NCBI RefSeq assembly: GCF_049801075.1
Contig: NZ_JBNAGG010000001.1
Span: 372,001-436,000 of the forward strand
Length of the DNA stretch: 64,000 bases
DNA from: Maritalea sp049801075
Lineage (GTDB): Bacteria > Pseudomonadota > Alphaproteobacteria > Rhizobiales > Devosiaceae
Direction of reading: 5' to 3'
The notes below the pieces were generated by a model. That model did not search any database, was not told the DNA's origin, and was given only the letters and a program-made list of their open reading frames with translations. Every line of letters starts with the position of its first letter. Position 1 is the stretch's first letter. This document shows positions 62,400 to 64,000 of this stretch, one piece after another. The position numbers and the translations under genes are program-made.

Positions 62400-62612
62400 A
62401 ACGTTGCCTTTTTTCCTAACCCTTTTAATTTTTTAGCCTCCCCCTCCTTGGATGGAGACTACATGCAGCACATTGTATTGTGCGCACTTGCACTATCGAA
62501 AAGCACTTTTGCTTTGCGGTCAAGAGTGTTGATAAAACTAATGTAAATCACACCCAAACTAATGTAAGTAAATGTGTAAGTTAGAAAAAAAATTTTGGTA
62601 ATGGCAAAATAA
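62400..62612. promoter_or_regulatory. aapJ-metC divergent regulatory region with repeats
   Basis: The 213-base region holds a direct repeat AAACTAATGTAA at 62535-62546 and 62556-62567, 21 bases apart, and an inverted repeat GCACA/TGTGC at 62468-62483 around TTGTAT. Toward aapJ a TTGACC motif occurs on the minus strand near 62514-62519 as a possible -35. The direct repeats lie 46-78 bases upstream of metC. Confidence 0.45.
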
Positions 62613-63809
62613 ATGAGTAAAAACGATACCAATTCCACACCTAAAAGCCCGGCAACAATAGTTACGCATCACGGGCGAAACCCAGAAAATCAATTTGGTT
62701 TTGTCAATACGCCAATCGTGCGCGGCTCTACGGTCCTTTTCGACAGCTATGAGCAGATCAAAGGCAATAAACGCACTTATGCTTATGGACGGCACGGCAA
62801 TCCAACTGATGATGCGGTTCGGCACGTGATCACCGAATTGGAACATGGCGCCGAAACTTTGCTGGCGCCGTCGGGTGTAAATGCCATCACCACTGCTTTG
62901 CTTTCTGTTTTGAGCACAGGCGACGACTTACTGATGTGTGACACAGTTTATGAGCCGACACGCCAATTCTGCGATTCTGTGCTGCAAAAGATGGGAATCA
63001 CGACCCGCTATTATGATCCGACCATCGGTGCAGACATTGAGCAATTGCTGCAGCCCAACACCCGCGCAGTCATGACGGAATCACCAGGGTCGTTGACCTT
63101 TGAAGTGCAAGATTTACCGGCCATCGCAAAAGTTTGCGCGCCGCGCGGCATCTCTATTTTGGCAGATAATAGCTGGGCGTCGCCGATCTATTACAAACCC
63201 TTGGACCTAGGGGCGAATATCGTCATTCACGCTGGCACAAAAATGTTTGCCGGTCATTCAGACGTCATGTTCGGGACGATTACCGCTGATGAGGCCCATG
63301 CACAGGAGCTCAAAAAGACATATCGCGCGCTGGGTGTATGTGTGTCACCTGAAGATAGTTTCCTGATCGGGCGCGGCTTGCGGACCTTGGAATTAAGAAT
63401 GCGCGAGCAAGGAGGAAAAGCGCTGGCGATGGCTGAATGGCTTCAAGGTCATCCGCTCGTCGAGACAGTGCTGCACCCTGCTCTGCCAAGCCATCCACAG
63501 CATCAGATTTTCAAGCGCGATTTCACTGGATCGGGGTCATTGTTCAGCTTTATCCTCAAACCTGCGGGCGAAGAAGCCATTGCCGCCATGGTCGACGATA
63601 TGAACCTATTTGGCATGGGATATAGCTGGGGTGGCTATGAGAGTTTAATTCTGCCTGTCAAAATTGCCTCACAGCGCTCAGCGACCACTTGGCCGCACGA
63701 AGGCAATTTGATTCGAGTGAATATTGGTCTTGAAGGTTATGAAGACCTGCAAAATGATTTGGCAGATGGCTTGGAGCGCTACAGCCAAATGTCAAACCAT
63801 AAGCTCTAG
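62613..63809 (+). CDS. metC: cystathionine beta-lyase
   Basis: This PLP enzyme splits cystathionine to homocysteine, pyruvate and ammonia. The 398-residue protein has YGRHGNPTDDAVRHVITELE, the PLP-binding DNSWASPIYYKPLDLGANIVIHAGTK with the catalytic Lys in GTKMFAGHSDVMFG, and a C-terminal GMGYSWGGYESLILP that favours MetC over MetB. Its divergent position relative to aapJ is the usual rhizobial arrangement. It ends tail to tail with the PAP2 gene, with a four-base overlap. Confidence 0.92.
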   Translation: MSKNDTNSTPKSPATIVTHHGRNPENQFGFVNTPIVRGSTVLFDSYEQIKGNKRTYAYGRHGNPTDDAVRHVITELEHGAETLLAPSGVNAITTALLSVLSTGDDLLMCDTVYEPTRQFCDSVLQKMGITTRYYDPTIGADIEQLLQPNTRAVMTESPGSLTFEVQDLPAIAKVCAPRGISILADNSWASPIYYKPLDLGANIVIHAGTKMFAGHSDVMFGTITADEAHAQELKKTYRALGVCVSPEDSFLIGRGLRTLELRMREQGGKALAMAEWLQGHPLVETVLHPALPSHPQHQIFKRDFTGSGSLFSFILKPAGEEAIAAMVDDMNLFGMGYSWGGYESLILPVKIASQRSATTWPHEGNLIRVNIGLEGYEDLQNDLADGLERYSQMSNHKL

Positions 63810-64000
63810 CGTTTGCTGCGATGTAATTTAAACGGCGCATACCATTGCACATGGTTTGCGCCGTTTTTGATTCGAAAGCCGCCCAACTTCAAGATGTATA
63901 AATGATGCACCGCCAACGCACCCAACACACCTACAAGAGATCCCGCGAGAATATCGGTCAAAAAATGTGCGCCAATCACGAGGCGTGACATTGCCACGAA
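63806..64000 (-). CDS. PAP2-family phosphatase (partial, C-terminal end)
   Basis: Only the last 64 codons are in the window. SRLVIGAHFLTDILAGSLVG matches the third conserved PAP2 motif (SR-x5-H-x3-D), and a hydrophobic helix continues through LGALAVHHLYIL. Such membrane phosphatases act on lipid phosphates or undecaprenyl pyrophosphate. The N-terminal half lies beyond the right edge. Confidence 0.8.
   Translation of the reverse strand, partial: FVAMSRLVIGAHFLTDILAGSLVGVLGALAVHHLYILKLGGFRIKNGANHVQWYAPFKLHRSKR

Overview
The window is chromosomal DNA from an alphaproteobacterium, most likely a member of Hyphomicrobiales (Rhizobiales) with roughly balanced base composition. The evidence is gene content and order: a fused SecDF with YajC, an Mth938-like and a squalene-synthase-like gene beside it, dgt-argS-SPOR followed by scpAB-tatABC-serS-surE-pcm, a DUF2497/PopZ gene beside valS, an ExoR-like Sel1 protein, the aapJQMP amino-acid transporter divergent from metC, and a GTTC-N7-GTTC LexA box between ssb and uvrA. 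The genus cannot be fixed from this sequence alone. There are no insertion sequences, phage genes or CRISPR arrays.

Layout. 1-9.5 kb: partial gyrA (minus), an RND/MMPL exporter coupled to a small exported protein, ssb and uvrA diverging around an SOS box, then a small-gene region (a 53-codon candidate gene with its own promoter, and a DUF1127 gene). 9.5-17.9 kb: trmFO, a DUF4153 membrane protein, complex-I-assembly-like genes, secDF, yajC and a DUF815 ATPase. 18-32.3 kb, all minus: a LytM lipoprotein, pcm, surE, serS, tatCBA, an orphan ABC ATPase, scpB, scpA, then after a terminator a SPOR protein, argS and dgt. 32.4-42.7 kb: erpA, xthA, exoR-like, ilvD, valS, popZ-like, tolC and a PIMT-like gene. 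42.8-44.6 kb: tRNA-Cys, mobA, tRNA-Asn and an SDR gene. 44.6-51.4 kb: an aldehyde dehydrogenase, a gamma-glutamylputrescine-type synthetase and oxidase (polyamine catabolism), then ubiT-ubiU-ubiV for oxygen-independent ubiquinone synthesis behind an FNR/CRP-like palindrome. 51.6-57 kb: cysNC and cysD (sulfate activation) diverging from cysteine synthase, AlaX and a GFA protein. 57-64 kb: a second AapJ-like binding protein, aapPMQJ, metC and the end of a PAP2 phosphatase.

Most of the window is conserved housekeeping DNA. The features that most deserve a second look are the structured leader of cysK, a TatB with a histone-H1-like tail, an orphan ABC ATPase between scpB and tatA, the coupled exporter/exported-protein pair, the small gene at 9035, an atypical quinolone-region sequence in GyrA, a UbiU that may lack one expected cysteine, and several well-formed inverted or direct repeats upstream of ssb, tolC, ubiT, cysD and metC. 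No wholly new multi-gene system is evident.
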